The position numbers and the translations under genes are program-made. Of a stretch of 64,000 nt of DNA, positions 1 through 9,032 are shown piece after piece (within the stretch, counting starts at the first letter, position 1; every line of letters starts with the position of its first letter). The stretch lies in NCBI RefSeq assembly GCF_020567425.1, contig NZ_JAJCVJ010000003.1:62001-126000 (forward strand). The letters run 5' to 3'. The DNA comes from Salinirubrum litoreum (lineage in GTDB: Archaea; Halobacteriota; Halobacteria; Halobacteriales; Haloferacaceae). The notes beneath the pieces were generated by a model. That model saw only the letters and a program-made list of their open reading frames with translations, ran no database searches and was not told the DNA's origin.

Positions 1-59
1 AGGGCGTCGTCTCGACGCCACCCGAGGAGTACGGCCACGACGCGCACAAGTACTTCTGA
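1..59 (+). CDS. 3' end of an unidentified protein gene
   Basis: Only the last 18 or so codons of a plus-strand gene are inside the window, ending in EYGHDAHKYF and a TGA stop at 57-59. The reading frame is open to the left edge. The fragment is too short to name a family; it shows the acidic, GC-rich codon use of the rest of the window. The gene body lies upstream of base 1. Confidence 0.45.
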   Translation, partial: GVVSTPPEEYGHDAHKYF

Positions 60-194
60 ACGCCGCCCGCCGGGCCGCCTGTTTCGTGACATTCATCGAT
101 ACGTTCGCTCCGAGAGTCACTATTCGTCGATTAAAGACGGTGAACGTGGCACTCGAATCGACGATCTTTTGATTCCTGTCGGATTACCGCCGGC

Positions 195-1538
195 GTGACA
201 CAACGAGAGACGTGGGCCACGAGGGCCGGGTTCATCCTCGCGGCGGTCGGGAGTGCAGTGGGACTGGGCAACATCTGGCAGTTCCCGTTCAAGACGTCGA
301 CGAACGGTGGGGCCGCGTTCGTCCTCGTCTACCTGCTCGCGGCCGTCCTGATCGGCCTCCCGGCGATCCTCGGGGAGTTCGTGATCGGCCGACGGGCCAA
401 CCTGAACGCCGTGGCGGCGTTCCGCAAACTCGACCACCCCGCGTGGACAGCGGTCGGCGCACTGGGTCTGTTGACCGGGATGTGGATCCTGTCGTACTAC
501 AGCGTCGTCGGCGGGTGGGTCATCCAGTACACCATCGGGAGCGCGACCGGCGCGTACCTCACCGACACGGCCGCCTACTTCGGGAGCGTCGCGACCGGGC
601 CGAACGCCATCGCCTTCCACGGCCTGTTCATGGCGATCACGGTCGGGATCGTCGCGTTCGGCGTGGAGGACGGGATCGAGGCGGCCACGCGACTGATGGT
701 CCCCTCCATCGTCGTCATCCTCGTCGGACTCGCCGTCTACGCCGTCACGCTCGACGGGAGTGGGCCAGCCTACGGCTACTACCTCTCGCCGGACATCGAC
801 TACCTCGCCGCGAACCTCGCGGACATTGTCCCCTTCGCGGTCGGCCAGGCGTTCTTCTCGCTGTCGCTCGGCATGGGCGCGATGATCACCTACGCCTCCT
901 ACCTCGGCGACGACGACAACCTGGTGACCGACGGCGGGATCATCGTGGGCCTGAACTCGGCCGTCGGACTGCTCGCCGGACTCGTCGTCGTCCCCCTGCT
1001 GTTCGTCCAGTTCGGCACCGTCCCCGACTCGGCGGCAGGCGGCGGTCCCGGCGCGCTGTTCGTCTCCGTCGCGGACGCCTTCGCCTCGCTGGGCCTCGCG
1101 GGGCGGGCACTCGGCGTCGTCTTCTTCGGGGTCGTCCTCGTCGCGGCGCTCTCCTCGGCGATCAGTCTGCTGGAGGTCGCCACCTCCTACGTCGTGGACA
1201 CGTACGGCGGTCGCCGGCCGGTCGTCGCGGCCGCGTTCGGGACTGGGCTGTTCCTGCTGGGGACGCTCTCGGCGTGGCGGACGGCGTGGCTCGGCTGGTT
1301 CGACACGCTCGCGTACAAGGTGTTGCTCCCGACATCGGTCCTGCTGGCGGTCGTCTTCGTCGGCTGGATCTACGGGCCGCAGGCCGTCGACGAACTCCAG
1401 AAGGGCACCGACGGTGGCGCGCGACTGGCGACCGTGTGGCTCTGGTCGCTCCGGACGGTCGTCCTCGTGGGCGTCCTGGTCACGCTCTACCTCGGCGTCG
1501 TCAGCATCTACCCGTCGCCGGGACTGCCGTTCGTCTGA
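195..1538 (+). CDS. Sodium-dependent symporter, SNF/NSS family
   Basis: This 447-residue polytopic membrane protein starts at a GTG and opens with the hallmark first helix of the neurotransmitter:sodium symporter family, including GLGNIWQFP at residues 23-31, where the unwound TM1 binds Na+ and substrate. About 11-12 hydrophobic segments follow, close to the usual size of prokaryotic members such as tryptophan or leucine transporters. The family couples Na+ influx to uptake of amino acids or related compounds; the substrate cannot be read from sequence. A TATA-like TCTTTTGATT lies about 25-30 bases before the start. It converges on arsM, so it is a single transcription unit. Confidence 0.9.
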   Translation: MTQRETWATRAGFILAAVGSAVGLGNIWQFPFKTSTNGGAAFVLVYLLAAVLIGLPAILGEFVIGRRANLNAVAAFRKLDHPAWTAVGALGLLTGMWILSYYSVVGGWVIQYTIGSATGAYLTDTAAYFGSVATGPNAIAFHGLFMAITVGIVAFGVEDGIEAATRLMVPSIVVILVGLAVYAVTLDGSGPAYGYYLSPDIDYLAANLADIVPFAVGQAFFSLSLGMGAMITYASYLGDDDNLVTDGGIIVGLNSAVGLLAGLVVVPLLFVQFGTVPDSAAGGGPGALFVSVADAFASLGLAGRALGVVFFGVVLVAALSSAISLLEVATSYVVDTYGGRRPVVAAAFGTGLFLLGTLSAWRTAWLGWFDTLAYKVLLPTSVLLAVVFVGWIYGPQAVDELQKGTDGGARLATVWLWSLRTVVLVGVLVTLYLGVVSIYPSPGLPFV

Positions 1539-1685
1539 CCGAGACTCGCCGTTCCCACGTCGTGAGTCCGGGGCTGGACGGTCTCGTCGCGGACGCGATG
1601 TCGGCACTGCCGGACACCGACGTTCTGTCTGCCCCGATCAGCGTCTCGGAGCGCGTCGAAGTCGTCTACGAACTCGATCCCCGAG

Positions 1686-2639
1686 TCACGCCGTAGGGGG
1701 CTTCTGTCCGGTGATCCGAGCCGAGGTGAGGTACTCACTCGGGTCGCGCTCCGGGTCCCACTCGCGGATGAACTGATCGCTTCCTGCGACCGGGTCGACT
1801 CCGACAGCCTCGAAGCCGGCGTCGGTCAGCATCGTCTCCAACTCCGAGATGGACGCGGCACCTGCGGTACAGCCAGCGACCGAATCCGGATCGGCCCGGC
1901 GGTCCTCGGGAACCGGTGCGGTTCGGACCACGTCGGAGATGGCGAGACGACCACCCGACCGGAGGACGCGAAACGCATCGCGGAACACCTGTGCTTTGTC
2001 GGGCGAGAGGTTCACCACGCAGTTCGAGATGACGGCGTCGACGGAGTCGTCGGCGACCGGCAGGTGTTCGATCTCGCCGAGTCGGAACTCGACGACGTCG
2101 CCGGCTTGCTGTCGGGCGTTCTTCCTGGCTCGCTCGACCATCTCCGGTGTCATGTCCACGCCGATCACCCGGCCGGCGGGACCGACCGCGTCCGCCGCGA
2201 GGAAGCAGTCGAACCCCGCGCCCGATCCGAGGTCGAGCACCGTCTCACCCGGCTGGAGTGCGGCGATGGCCTGCGGGTTGCCACAGCCGAGGCCGAGGTT
2301 CGCGCCGTCGCCGACGCTGTCGATCTCGTCGGCGGAGTAGCCGAGTCGCGCTGCCGTCTCGTCCACACCGCTCGGTGATCCGGGTGCGCACTCCGCGTCG
2401 GTGTCGTCGGTGGTCGCGTCGGTCGCATCACCGCAACACGTGGGGCCAGTCGAACAACACCCAGCGTCGTCGGTCTCCACCGTGTCGCTCCTGTCGCCGT
2501 CTGTCCCGTCGTCTCGACCGCCCGCGATAGCGGCGTATCGCTCTCTGACGGCACGACGCTGGCGCTGTGCCTCGGGACCGGAACCGTCGCTCGACCGTGA
2601 GCTCTTGTCACCGTCGTTTTCCGGTGTCGTGTCGGTCAT
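1686..2639 (-). CDS. arsM: Arsenite S-adenosylmethionine methyltransferase
   Basis: ArsM methylates trivalent arsenic with SAM in the cytoplasm. The 317-residue protein has the SAM-binding DLGSGAGFD motif at about 136-144. It also has three cysteines in the contexts expected for As(III) ligands: C119 in GLGCGNP, C207 in SNCVVN and C257 in GCTAGA. The N-terminal 100 residues are low complexity with extra Cys pairs (GCC at 60-62, CC at 68-69), which might bind metal. Its start codon overlaps the stop of the upstream arsR gene by 4 bases (ATGA), so the two are a translationally coupled operon controlled by ArsR. Confidence 0.9.
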   Translation of the reverse strand: MTDTTPENDGDKSSRSSDGSGPEAQRQRRAVRERYAAIAGGRDDGTDGDRSDTVETDDAGCCSTGPTCCGDATDATTDDTDAECAPGSPSGVDETAARLGYSADEIDSVGDGANLGLGCGNPQAIAALQPGETVLDLGSGAGFDCFLAADAVGPAGRVIGVDMTPEMVERARKNARQQAGDVVEFRLGEIEHLPVADDSVDAVISNCVVNLSPDKAQVFRDAFRVLRSGGRLAISDVVRTAPVPEDRRADPDSVAGCTAGAASISELETMLTDAGFEAVGVDPVAGSDQFIREWDPERDPSEYLTSARITGQKPPTA

Positions 2640-3046
2640 CGCTCCCCCTCCCGCGTCGCGTCGAGGGTATCCAGCAGCGCCTCGGCACGCTCGGTCGGCG
2701 CGTAGTACCGCCAGGTGCCGGACTGTCGGCGCATGACCAGTCCGGCGTCGTGGAGGTCCGACAGCGCGTGGCTGACTGCGCTGTCCGACACGTCCACGAC
2801 CGGCTCGATCTCACAGACACAGAGCTCTCGGTCGGCAGCCGCGAGGAGTCTGACGATGGTGTGGCGTGTCCCGTCCCCGAGCGTCTTCAGCGCACGGAGG
2901 TCGGCGGTCGTGTCGGTCGGCCCGCCGTCTCTGTACGACCGGAGCCTGTCGAGTCGCGCGGCCGCCTGCCCGTCACAACACGAGCCCTCCCGTGCAGTGA
3001 TGAACCGGGTGAGCCGGTCTCTGGACGAGTCGCTGCTCGAGTTCAT
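2636..3046 (-). CDS. arsR: ArsR-family metalloregulator
   Basis: A 136-residue winged-helix repressor. The metal-sensing ELCVCEIEP motif (C76, C78) sits at the start of the recognition region, matching the ELCVCDL box of As(III)-responsive ArsR proteins. The helix-turn-helix follows (DVSDSAVSHALSDLHDAGLV). Extra Cys residues at 23-24 (SCC) might supply a third ligand. It is the first gene of an arsR-arsM operon. Its own start codon touches a strong inverted repeat (3046-3075), so autorepression relieved by arsenite or antimonite is the likely control. Confidence 0.9.
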   Translation of the reverse strand: MNSSSDSSRDRLTRFITAREGSCCDGQAAARLDRLRSYRDGGPTDTTADLRALKTLGDGTRHTIVRLLAAADRELCVCEIEPVVDVSDSAVSHALSDLHDAGLVMRRQSGTWRYYAPTERAEALLDTLDATREGER

Positions 3047-3075
3047 ATCTGAATATCTGAACAGCTATTCAGATA
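3046..3075. promoter_or_regulatory. Inverted-repeat operator of the arsR-arsM operon
   Basis: TATCTGAAT at 3046-3054 is exactly mirrored by ATTCAGATA at 3067-3075. A second, tighter dyad TCTGAA-N6-TTCAGA lies at 3056-3073, so the ATCTGAA half-site occurs three times in 30 bases. The site covers the arsR start codon and the expected TATA position on the minus strand, where a bound ArsR dimer would block transcription. Confidence 0.7.
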
Positions 3076-3270
3076 ACTGTTCCGCCTCCGGTGATCGGCG
3101 AGAGCGTCGTGTCTCGCCTTCTTCGACGATCATGCTCGCGTAGTGAGAGCTCTCCACGCCTCATAGGTTCGTGACCGACAGCGAGTCGCGTCCCGGTCGG
3201 CGACAGACGAGACGCCGGGTAGACCGGACACCGGTCGAGCCTCGGGAGTCGCCCGAGTCGGACCGGCCGA

Positions 3271-3279
3271 TTTATCACA
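3271..3279 (+). promoter_or_regulatory. TATA-like box, leaderless promoter
   Basis: TTTATCACA lies 21-29 bases before the ATG at 3300. This is the spacing expected for a haloarchaeal leaderless transcript and supports the choice of that start over upstream in-frame codons. Confidence 0.5.
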
Positions 3280-3299
3280 GAAGTGTCAGAGGTAGGGGT

Positions 3300-4778
3300 A
3301 TGGGTCTGTTCGACTACCTCGCCGGCCTGTTCGGCCGGGAGGGCGGTTCGTCGGATGGCGACCGGTGGACCGGCGGGGCGGCCGACGACTCGGCAGACAC
3401 CGACACGGACATCGTGGACGTCGCCGAGACGTTCGCGGCCGACACCCCGGAACACGAGTTCGACTTCAGCCTCGCGTCACTCGACCGACTCGACGAGTAC
3501 GTGACTACGGTCGATTCGACCGGCTCCGACGGCGACGCGGACGCCGCCACGGAGAGCGACAGAGACGGTCTTCCGGAGGGGCCGAGCCTGCACCTCGGGA
3601 GCTACTTCGGCGAGGTACTCGTCCGGCAGTTCGACGGCGAGTGGGTCCGACGAGACGACGTTCGGGTGGTGATCCCGGCGGGGTCGACCAGCGTCGCTGT
3701 CTCGCCGTTTCACGTCGCGGACGTCGCACTCCGGAGCGACCCACAGTTCGCCCGAACCGCCGAGCAGATACGTGACCGAGTCGACGACACCGAGGACGAG
3801 GAACCGGGACTGGAACTCGATCTCGATTCGGCTGGCTCAGTCGACTCGGGCGACACAACGTCCGAGACGACCGATGCAGTCGACAGCGACGCGACCGACG
3901 ACCACCGAGCAAACGACGGCGAGTCGCCGTTCCCGACTGTCCCATTCGACGCCGGGATGGACCTCGACACGGCACACGAACGCACACTGGCGACGTTCGA
4001 CGACGCCGGCTACCGTGTGACGGCGGGCGACCTGCTCAACTCGATGCCCGAGAACCCGGTCGCGGGCGTGGGGAAACTGTTCCTCTTCTACACCCCGACC
4101 GAGATGTACACCGGCGTCGTCTACGTCGGCCAGTGGGACGAGCCGGACACACAGGCGGTCGTCTCGCTCGCACGCTACCTGATGGCCGACGACGACCTCG
4201 ACGGACTCCACGTCGTCTCGGCTACAGCACCACCGCCGGCGGTGACGTATCTCACGGACTCCCACCCCCGCGCCGCGTTCGCTCTCGACGCCCGGCGCGA
4301 GGTCGAGGACGGACCGGCCTTCTCGGCCGAGTCGGCCCCCCGGTACGCCGACCTGGGCGCGGACCTGCTGACCCGTCACGCGGACCTGCGAGTCGACCGC
4401 ACCGACACCGGCACGCTGGCACGACTCGACGAGTTCGTCCTCGACGAACTGCGGCCCGTCGCCGACCGCGACGCGACACACGAGGGGTACGTCCCCCGCG
4501 AGGCACTGCTCGCGGTCGGCGCACTCGCCGGCGAGGTGATGCGCCACGGCCTCGAACGCGAGTTACCGGTCACGGTCGAGTGGGGCACCGACGACGACAT
4601 CGCCACTACCGGTGTGGTCCTCCAGATCACGACCGCCGACGCGGACGGGGCACTGACGGTCAACCCGGTCGGGAAGGCGTTCAAACTGTTCGAGTCGGGC
4701 ACAGAGGAGAGTCTGGCCGATCTGTACGAGACCGTGCTGGCGGTCGTCGACCGGGAGATCGGCGACTCCGACGCCTGA
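3300..4778 (+). CDS. Hypothetical acidic protein, 492 aa
   Basis: I do not recognise this protein. It starts MGLFDYLAGLF, has an Asp/Glu/Thr-rich low-complexity stretch around residues 150-215, and a globular second half from about residue 220. A conserved-looking block there reads VGKLFLFYTPTEMYTG, and the protein ends in a mixed alpha/beta segment. There is no signal peptide or membrane helix, so it is probably cytoplasmic. It stands alone between the divergent ars operon and the BMP importer. The start is set by the TATA-like box at 3271. Restriction-endonuclease-like or STAS-like folds cannot be excluded from sequence alone. Confidence 0.75.
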   Translation: MGLFDYLAGLFGREGGSSDGDRWTGGAADDSADTDTDIVDVAETFAADTPEHEFDFSLASLDRLDEYVTTVDSTGSDGDADAATESDRDGLPEGPSLHLGSYFGEVLVRQFDGEWVRRDDVRVVIPAGSTSVAVSPFHVADVALRSDPQFARTAEQIRDRVDDTEDEEPGLELDLDSAGSVDSGDTTSETTDAVDSDATDDHRANDGESPFPTVPFDAGMDLDTAHERTLATFDDAGYRVTAGDLLNSMPENPVAGVGKLFLFYTPTEMYTGVVYVGQWDEPDTQAVVSLARYLMADDDLDGLHVVSATAPPPAVTYLTDSHPRAAFALDARREVEDGPAFSAESAPRYADLGADLLTRHADLRVDRTDTGTLARLDEFVLDELRPVADRDATHEGYVPREALLAVGALAGEVMRHGLERELPVTVEWGTDDDIATTGVVLQITTADADGALTVNPVGKAFKLFESGTEESLADLYETVLAVVDREIGDSDA

Positions 4779-4960
4779 CGCGGGAGACCCGGTAGGGCTG
4801 CCACTCCTGGTCGTCACGCTGCGAGTCGAGTGACCGAGACTGGCGAGTGACCCACCCCTGCGAGCGACCGAGGCCGACGGGTGACTGCGTCGGCCCTGAC
4901 CGCTGTTCTCAGCCGTGACGGCGAAAAATATCACCGGCTACCGCACCGTATTGCACACGA

Positions 4961-4970
4961 TTATTTATGA
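4961..4970 (+). promoter_or_regulatory. TATA-like box of the BMP importer operon
   Basis: TTATTTATGA sits 32-41 bases before the ATG at 5002, predicting a transcript with a leader of about 10 bases. It would drive the whole lipoprotein-ATPase-permease operon, whose genes are overlapping or closely spaced. Confidence 0.5.
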
Positions 4971-5001
4971 TATGTGGTCACGAACCGGTCGGATTGGTAG
5001 C

Positions 5002-6219
5002 ATGACTGGCACAGACGACACGGCAGACACGACGACGGACGACGACCGGACCACTGCACAGCTTCGACGGCGGCGGCTCCTCCGGGCCGGGGGGACACTC
5101 ACGGCGGCCGGTCTCCTCGCGGGCTGTCTCGGCGGAAACGGCGGCGACGGCGGCGACACGACGACCGGGACAGACGAGACCGACGACGGAGGCGGCGACG
5201 GAGACACCGAGACGACCGAGGGCGACATGGACGGCGGCGGCGAGACGACGAACGTCGCCATCATCTCCAGTCCGGCCGGGTTCGGCGACCGGGCGTTCAA
5301 CGACCTCGCACTGGAGGGCCTCCAGAACGCGGCCGAGGAGTACAGCATCGAGATCCAGCAGGTCGAGGAGACGAACCAGTCGAACTACGGGACGGTCCAG
5401 TCGCGGTTGGCAGAGAGCAGCAACCCGGACTACGACCTGATCGTCATGGTCGGGTTCAACCACACGCAGGCGCTGCAGTCCAACGCGAGCCAGTACCCGG
5501 ACCAGCGGTGGATGCTCATCAACGACTCCATCGACCAGCCCAACGTCGCGGGCTACGTCTGGGCCAACCACCAGATGTCCTACCTCGCGGGCGTGCTCGC
5601 CGGGACGATGACGACGCGGGAGTTCAGCTACGACGGGAGCGCCACGAAACCGGGGAACCCGCAGGTCGGCTTCGTCGGCGGGACCGACGGCTCGCTCATC
5701 AACGCCTTCGAGCGCGCCTACCGACAGGGCGCGAAGTTCGTGAACGAGGACGTGGAGGTCAGCGTCGGGTACATCGGCAACTACTCCGACACCGGGACCG
5801 CCAACGACATCGCCACCTCCCAGTACGACTCCGGCGTGGACATCGTCTACCACGCGGCCGCCGCCGCCGGGCAGGGTGTCTTCCAGGCCGCCCAGGAGAC
5901 CGACCAGTTCGCCGTCGGCGTCGACGCCGACCAGTCGGTGACGCTCCCCGAGTACCAGGACGTCATCATGGGCTCGGCGGTGAAGTACATCAACCGCGGC
6001 ACCTTCCAGGTGGCCGAGGCGGTCGTCCAGGACAACTGGTCGTCGGTGCAGGGTCGGAACGTCCTCGGGTTGGACGCCGAGGCGGTCGACCTCGTGCTCG
6101 GCCAGGCAATCGGTCCGGAACTCCCCGACGCGGTCTCGGAGAACGTCGAAGACGCGAAGGAGGCGATCCTGAACGGCGACGTGACCGTGCCCTGCACCGC
6201 CTCCGGGTGTCAGAACTGA
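5002..6219 (+). CDS. BMP-family substrate-binding lipoprotein
   Basis: The 405-residue protein has a twin-arginine signal (RRRRLLRAG at 22-30) running into a lipobox (LLAGC, Cys42), then a Gly/Asp/Thr-rich linker typical of haloarchaeal surface lipoproteins. The mature domain matches the BMP (basic membrane protein, PnrA/NupN-like) family of periplasmic-binding folds, which bind purine nucleosides or related ligands. Landmarks are FGDRAFNDLALEGL, YDLIVMVGFNHTQAL and the GFVGG hinge. It is the first gene of a four-gene importer operon. The ATG at 5002 was preferred to an upstream GTG at 4915 because of the signal peptide and the TATA position. Confidence 0.88.
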   Translation: MTGTDDTADTTTDDDRTTAQLRRRRLLRAGGTLTAAGLLAGCLGGNGGDGGDTTTGTDETDDGGGDGDTETTEGDMDGGGETTNVAIISSPAGFGDRAFNDLALEGLQNAAEEYSIEIQQVEETNQSNYGTVQSRLAESSNPDYDLIVMVGFNHTQALQSNASQYPDQRWMLINDSIDQPNVAGYVWANHQMSYLAGVLAGTMTTREFSYDGSATKPGNPQVGFVGGTDGSLINAFERAYRQGAKFVNEDVEVSVGYIGNYSDTGTANDIATSQYDSGVDIVYHAAAAAGQGVFQAAQETDQFAVGVDADQSVTLPEYQDVIMGSAVKYINRGTFQVAEAVVQDNWSSVQGRNVLGLDAEAVDLVLGQAIGPELPDAVSENVEDAKEAILNGDVTVPCTASGCQN

Positions 6220-6282
6220 TGGTGGGCTGTCCGTCTCCACCCCGAATCGTCGGCGGAAGGGCCGCCTGCCGGTCCGCCGAGC

Positions 6283-7902
6283 ATGGCTGACGAGCCACCG
6301 CCCGCCGTCAGACTGGAGGGCATCACGAAACGGTTCGGCGACGTGGTCGCCAACGACGGGGTCGGCCTGACCGTCGAGGCGGGGAGTGTCCACGCGCTCG
6401 TCGGCGAGAACGGAGCCGGGAAGACGACCCTGATGAGTGTCCTCTACGGTCTGTACTCTCCCGACGAGGGCCGGGTCGTCGTGGACGGCACCCCACGCGA
6501 GTTCCACTCGCCACGCGACGCCATCGACGCGGGTGTCGGGATGATCCACCAGCACTTTCAGTTGGTCGACACGATGACCGTCCTGCAGAACGTCGTCCTC
6601 GGCCACGAACCGACCGACCGGGGGTTCGTCGACACCGAGAGCGCGAGGACGGACGTCGAAGCGATCTGTGACACCTACGGCTTCGACGTGGACGAGCATC
6701 TGGACACCCGCATCGAGGAACTCGGGATCGGCGTCCACCAGCGCGTCGAGATCGTCAAGAGCCTCTACCGGGGAGCCGACACGCTGATCCTCGACGAACC
6801 GACGGCGGTGTTGACACCACAGGAGGTCGAGTCGCTGTTCGAGGTGATGGCCGAACTGACCGACCGGGGGCGGTCGCTCGTCTTCATCACGCACAAACTG
6901 GAGGAGGCGATGGCGGTCGCCGACGAGATCACGGTCCTCCGTGACGGAAAGGCGGTCGGGACGGTCGACGGGGACGCGACGACCCGGCAGGAACTCGCCC
7001 GGATGATGGTCGGTCGAGACGTGTTGTTCGAGTCAGAACCCCGGACGACGACGCCCGGCGAGCCCATTCTCGACGTGTCCGACCTCGTGGTCCACGACGA
7101 CCGAGGACTCGCGCAGGTTCGCGGCGTGGACCTCACCGTACGACGGGGCGAGATTCTCGGCGTCGCCGGCGTCGAGGGGAACGGGCAACGCGAACTGGTC
7201 GAGGCGATCACGGGACTCAGGTCGGCAGACGAGGGCAGAGTCGGCTTCGACGGGAGCGACGTGACGACTGCGAGTCGTCGTGACCGGATCGAGGCAGGCA
7301 TCGCGTACGTGCCCGAAGACCGACTCGTCGAGGGTCTCGTGCTGGACTACGATCTCGTCCGGAACGCGTTGCTCGGCAACCAGACCGTCGAGCCGTTCGT
7401 CTCCGGGGGGTTCGTCGACTGGGGAGCGGTCCGCGATCACGCCGAATCTATCGTGACGGAGTACGACGTCAACCCGGACGACGCCGACGTCCGAGCCGAA
7501 TCGCTCTCGGGCGGGAACCAGCAGAAGTTCCTCGTCGGACGCGAACTCGAACACGACCCGAGCCTCCTCGTCGCGGCCCACCCGACTCGGGGCGTCGACA
7601 TCGGGTCGATCGAGTTCATCCACGGCCGACTGCGGGAGATGCGTGACGCCGGCGTCGGTATCCTCCTCGTCTCCTCGAAACTCGACGAGATCCAGCAACT
7701 GTCGGACCGTATCGCCGTGCTGTACGAGGGTGAGTTCGTCGCGGTCGTCGACCCGAACGAGGTGACAGAAGAGGACCTCGGCCTGCTGATGGCGGGGCAG
7801 TCGATCACGAACGAGGTGACGACGGCCGGCGACGACGAGACCGGCGGGCGTGCCACCGGTTCGCCGGCAGACGTGCCGACAGAACGAGGTGATGGGCGGT
7901 GA
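6283..7902 (+). CDS. BMP-type ABC importer, double ATPase subunit
   Basis: This 539-residue protein has two ABC domains, as in NupA/RbsA-type ATPases. Domain 1 has Walker A GENGAGKTT (41-49) and LDEPTAVLTP, with a weak signature (LGIGVHQR). Domain 2 has the usual degenerate P-loop GVEGNGQRE, an intact LSGGNQQK signature and AAHPTRGVD instead of a DEP box. These degeneracies are normal in the family and mean one productive ATP site per dimer. It follows the lipoprotein gene by 62 bases and overlaps the next permease by 4 bases (GTGA). Substrate is probably a nucleoside, inferred from the BMP partner. Confidence 0.9.
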   Translation: MADEPPPAVRLEGITKRFGDVVANDGVGLTVEAGSVHALVGENGAGKTTLMSVLYGLYSPDEGRVVVDGTPREFHSPRDAIDAGVGMIHQHFQLVDTMTVLQNVVLGHEPTDRGFVDTESARTDVEAICDTYGFDVDEHLDTRIEELGIGVHQRVEIVKSLYRGADTLILDEPTAVLTPQEVESLFEVMAELTDRGRSLVFITHKLEEAMAVADEITVLRDGKAVGTVDGDATTRQELARMMVGRDVLFESEPRTTTPGEPILDVSDLVVHDDRGLAQVRGVDLTVRRGEILGVAGVEGNGQRELVEAITGLRSADEGRVGFDGSDVTTASRRDRIEAGIAYVPEDRLVEGLVLDYDLVRNALLGNQTVEPFVSGGFVDWGAVRDHAESIVTEYDVNPDDADVRAESLSGGNQQKFLVGRELEHDPSLLVAAHPTRGVDIGSIEFIHGRLREMRDAGVGILLVSSKLDEIQQLSDRIAVLYEGEFVAVVDPNEVTEEDLGLLMAGQSITNEVTTAGDDETGGRATGSPADVPTERGDGR

Positions 7903-9032
7903 GCGCCGCAGACCTCGGCTCACTCCGGACGCTACTCGGCCGACTCGCAGACCGGATGGCACGAGCGACCGCAGTGGAACGGATCGCCATCGCGGTCGGC
8001 TCGACGGTGCTCGCGCTCGCGCTCGGCTCGGTGATCGTCGCGGCCACCGGCTACGACCCGGCTACCTTCGTCGGGGCGCTCGTCTACGGAGCCGTCGGGA
8101 GCGCGTCGAACGTCGCGTTCACGCTCCGGCAGTCGACGATGCTCATCCTCACCGGCGTCGCCGTCGCGGTCGCCTTTCGGGCAGGCGTGTTCAACATCGG
8201 TGTCCAGGGGCAGTTCGTCGTCGGCGGCTTCGCCGCGACGCTGGCGATCCTGTGGGCCGCACCGCTTCTGCCGGCCGGCACACTCGGCGGCGTCCTGCTC
8301 ATGTTCCTCGGTAGCGTGGCGGCGGTGATCGCCGGCGGCGCGTACGCGGCTCTTCCCGGTCTGATGAAGGCGTACGCGGACGCCAACGAGGTCATCACGA
8401 CGATCATGCTGAACTTCATCGCGTCGGGCGTCGTCTTCTTCCTGATCGACGGCTACCTCCGGCCGCCGGGCACCTCCGCGCCGAACACCGAACCGTTCCC
8501 CGACTACGTCGGTCTCCCGTCGCTGGTGTTCGACAGCGCGACCTTCTCGGTGCTGGGTCTGCTGGTCGGTCTCCTGACGGTCGTCGTCGTCGCGGTCGTG
8601 TTGACCCGGACGCGGTTCGGCTACGATCTCGTGACGAGCGGCCACCAGCAGCGGGCGGCGGCCTTCTCCGGGGTCGATCCGAAGCGGACGGTCGTGGCGA
8701 CGATGACGCTCTCCGGGATGGTCGCCGGACTGGCGGGTGCGCTGTTCGCGGTGATGATCCTCGGCTACTACAGCGACCCGAACTCCTTCCCGACGTTCGG
8801 CTTCGACGCCATCGCGGTGAGCCTGCTCGCCGCGAACAACCCGATCGGGGTGATCCCGGCGGGCTTGCTGTTCGGCGGACTCGACGCCGGACGACAGTAC
8901 ATCGGCTTCACGCTCGACATCCCGCCGGAACTGGTCGAGGGCGTCGTTGGACTGATCGTCCTGTTCGTGGCGACGCCGGAACTGTTCCGGATGGCCGGTC
9001 GGTACACGGGGCTCGGAGGTGACCGCGAGTGA
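7899..9032 (+). CDS. BMP-type ABC importer permease 1
   Basis: A 377-residue inner-membrane permease of the BPD_transp_2 (branched-chain/ribose/nucleoside) fold, with 8-10 hydrophobic segments. It has the family block RAGVFNIGVQGQFVVGG and a YADANEVITTIMLNFIA loop that contacts the ATPase. It starts at a GTG overlapping the ATPase stop (GTGA), indicating translational coupling. The second permease starts in the same way at its end. With its partner it should form the heterodimeric membrane channel of the importer. Confidence 0.9.
   Translation: MSAADLGSLRTLLGRLADRMARATAVERIAIAVGSTVLALALGSVIVAATGYDPATFVGALVYGAVGSASNVAFTLRQSTMLILTGVAVAVAFRAGVFNIGVQGQFVVGGFAATLAILWAAPLLPAGTLGGVLLMFLGSVAAVIAGGAYAALPGLMKAYADANEVITTIMLNFIASGVVFFLIDGYLRPPGTSAPNTEPFPDYVGLPSLVFDSATFSVLGLLVGLLTVVVVAVVLTRTRFGYDLVTSGHQQRAAAFSGVDPKRTVVATMTLSGMVAGLAGALFAVMILGYYSDPNSFPTFGFDAIAVSLLAANNPIGVIPAGLLFGGLDAGRQYIGFTLDIPPELVEGVVGLIVLFVATPELFRMAGRYTGLGGDRE

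Noticed and set aside
120-1607. A 495-codon minus-strand open frame opposite the sodium symporter
   Set aside because: It is rich in Arg, Asp and Glu without domain structure and opposes a gene with unmistakable family motifs; in GC-rich DNA the antisense frame stays open by composition.
4978-6894. A 638-codon minus-strand open frame opposite the BMP lipoprotein and ATPase genes
   Set aside because: It spans two well-supported plus-strand genes and their intergenic gap, with low-complexity Val/Asp/Arg content and no family resemblance.
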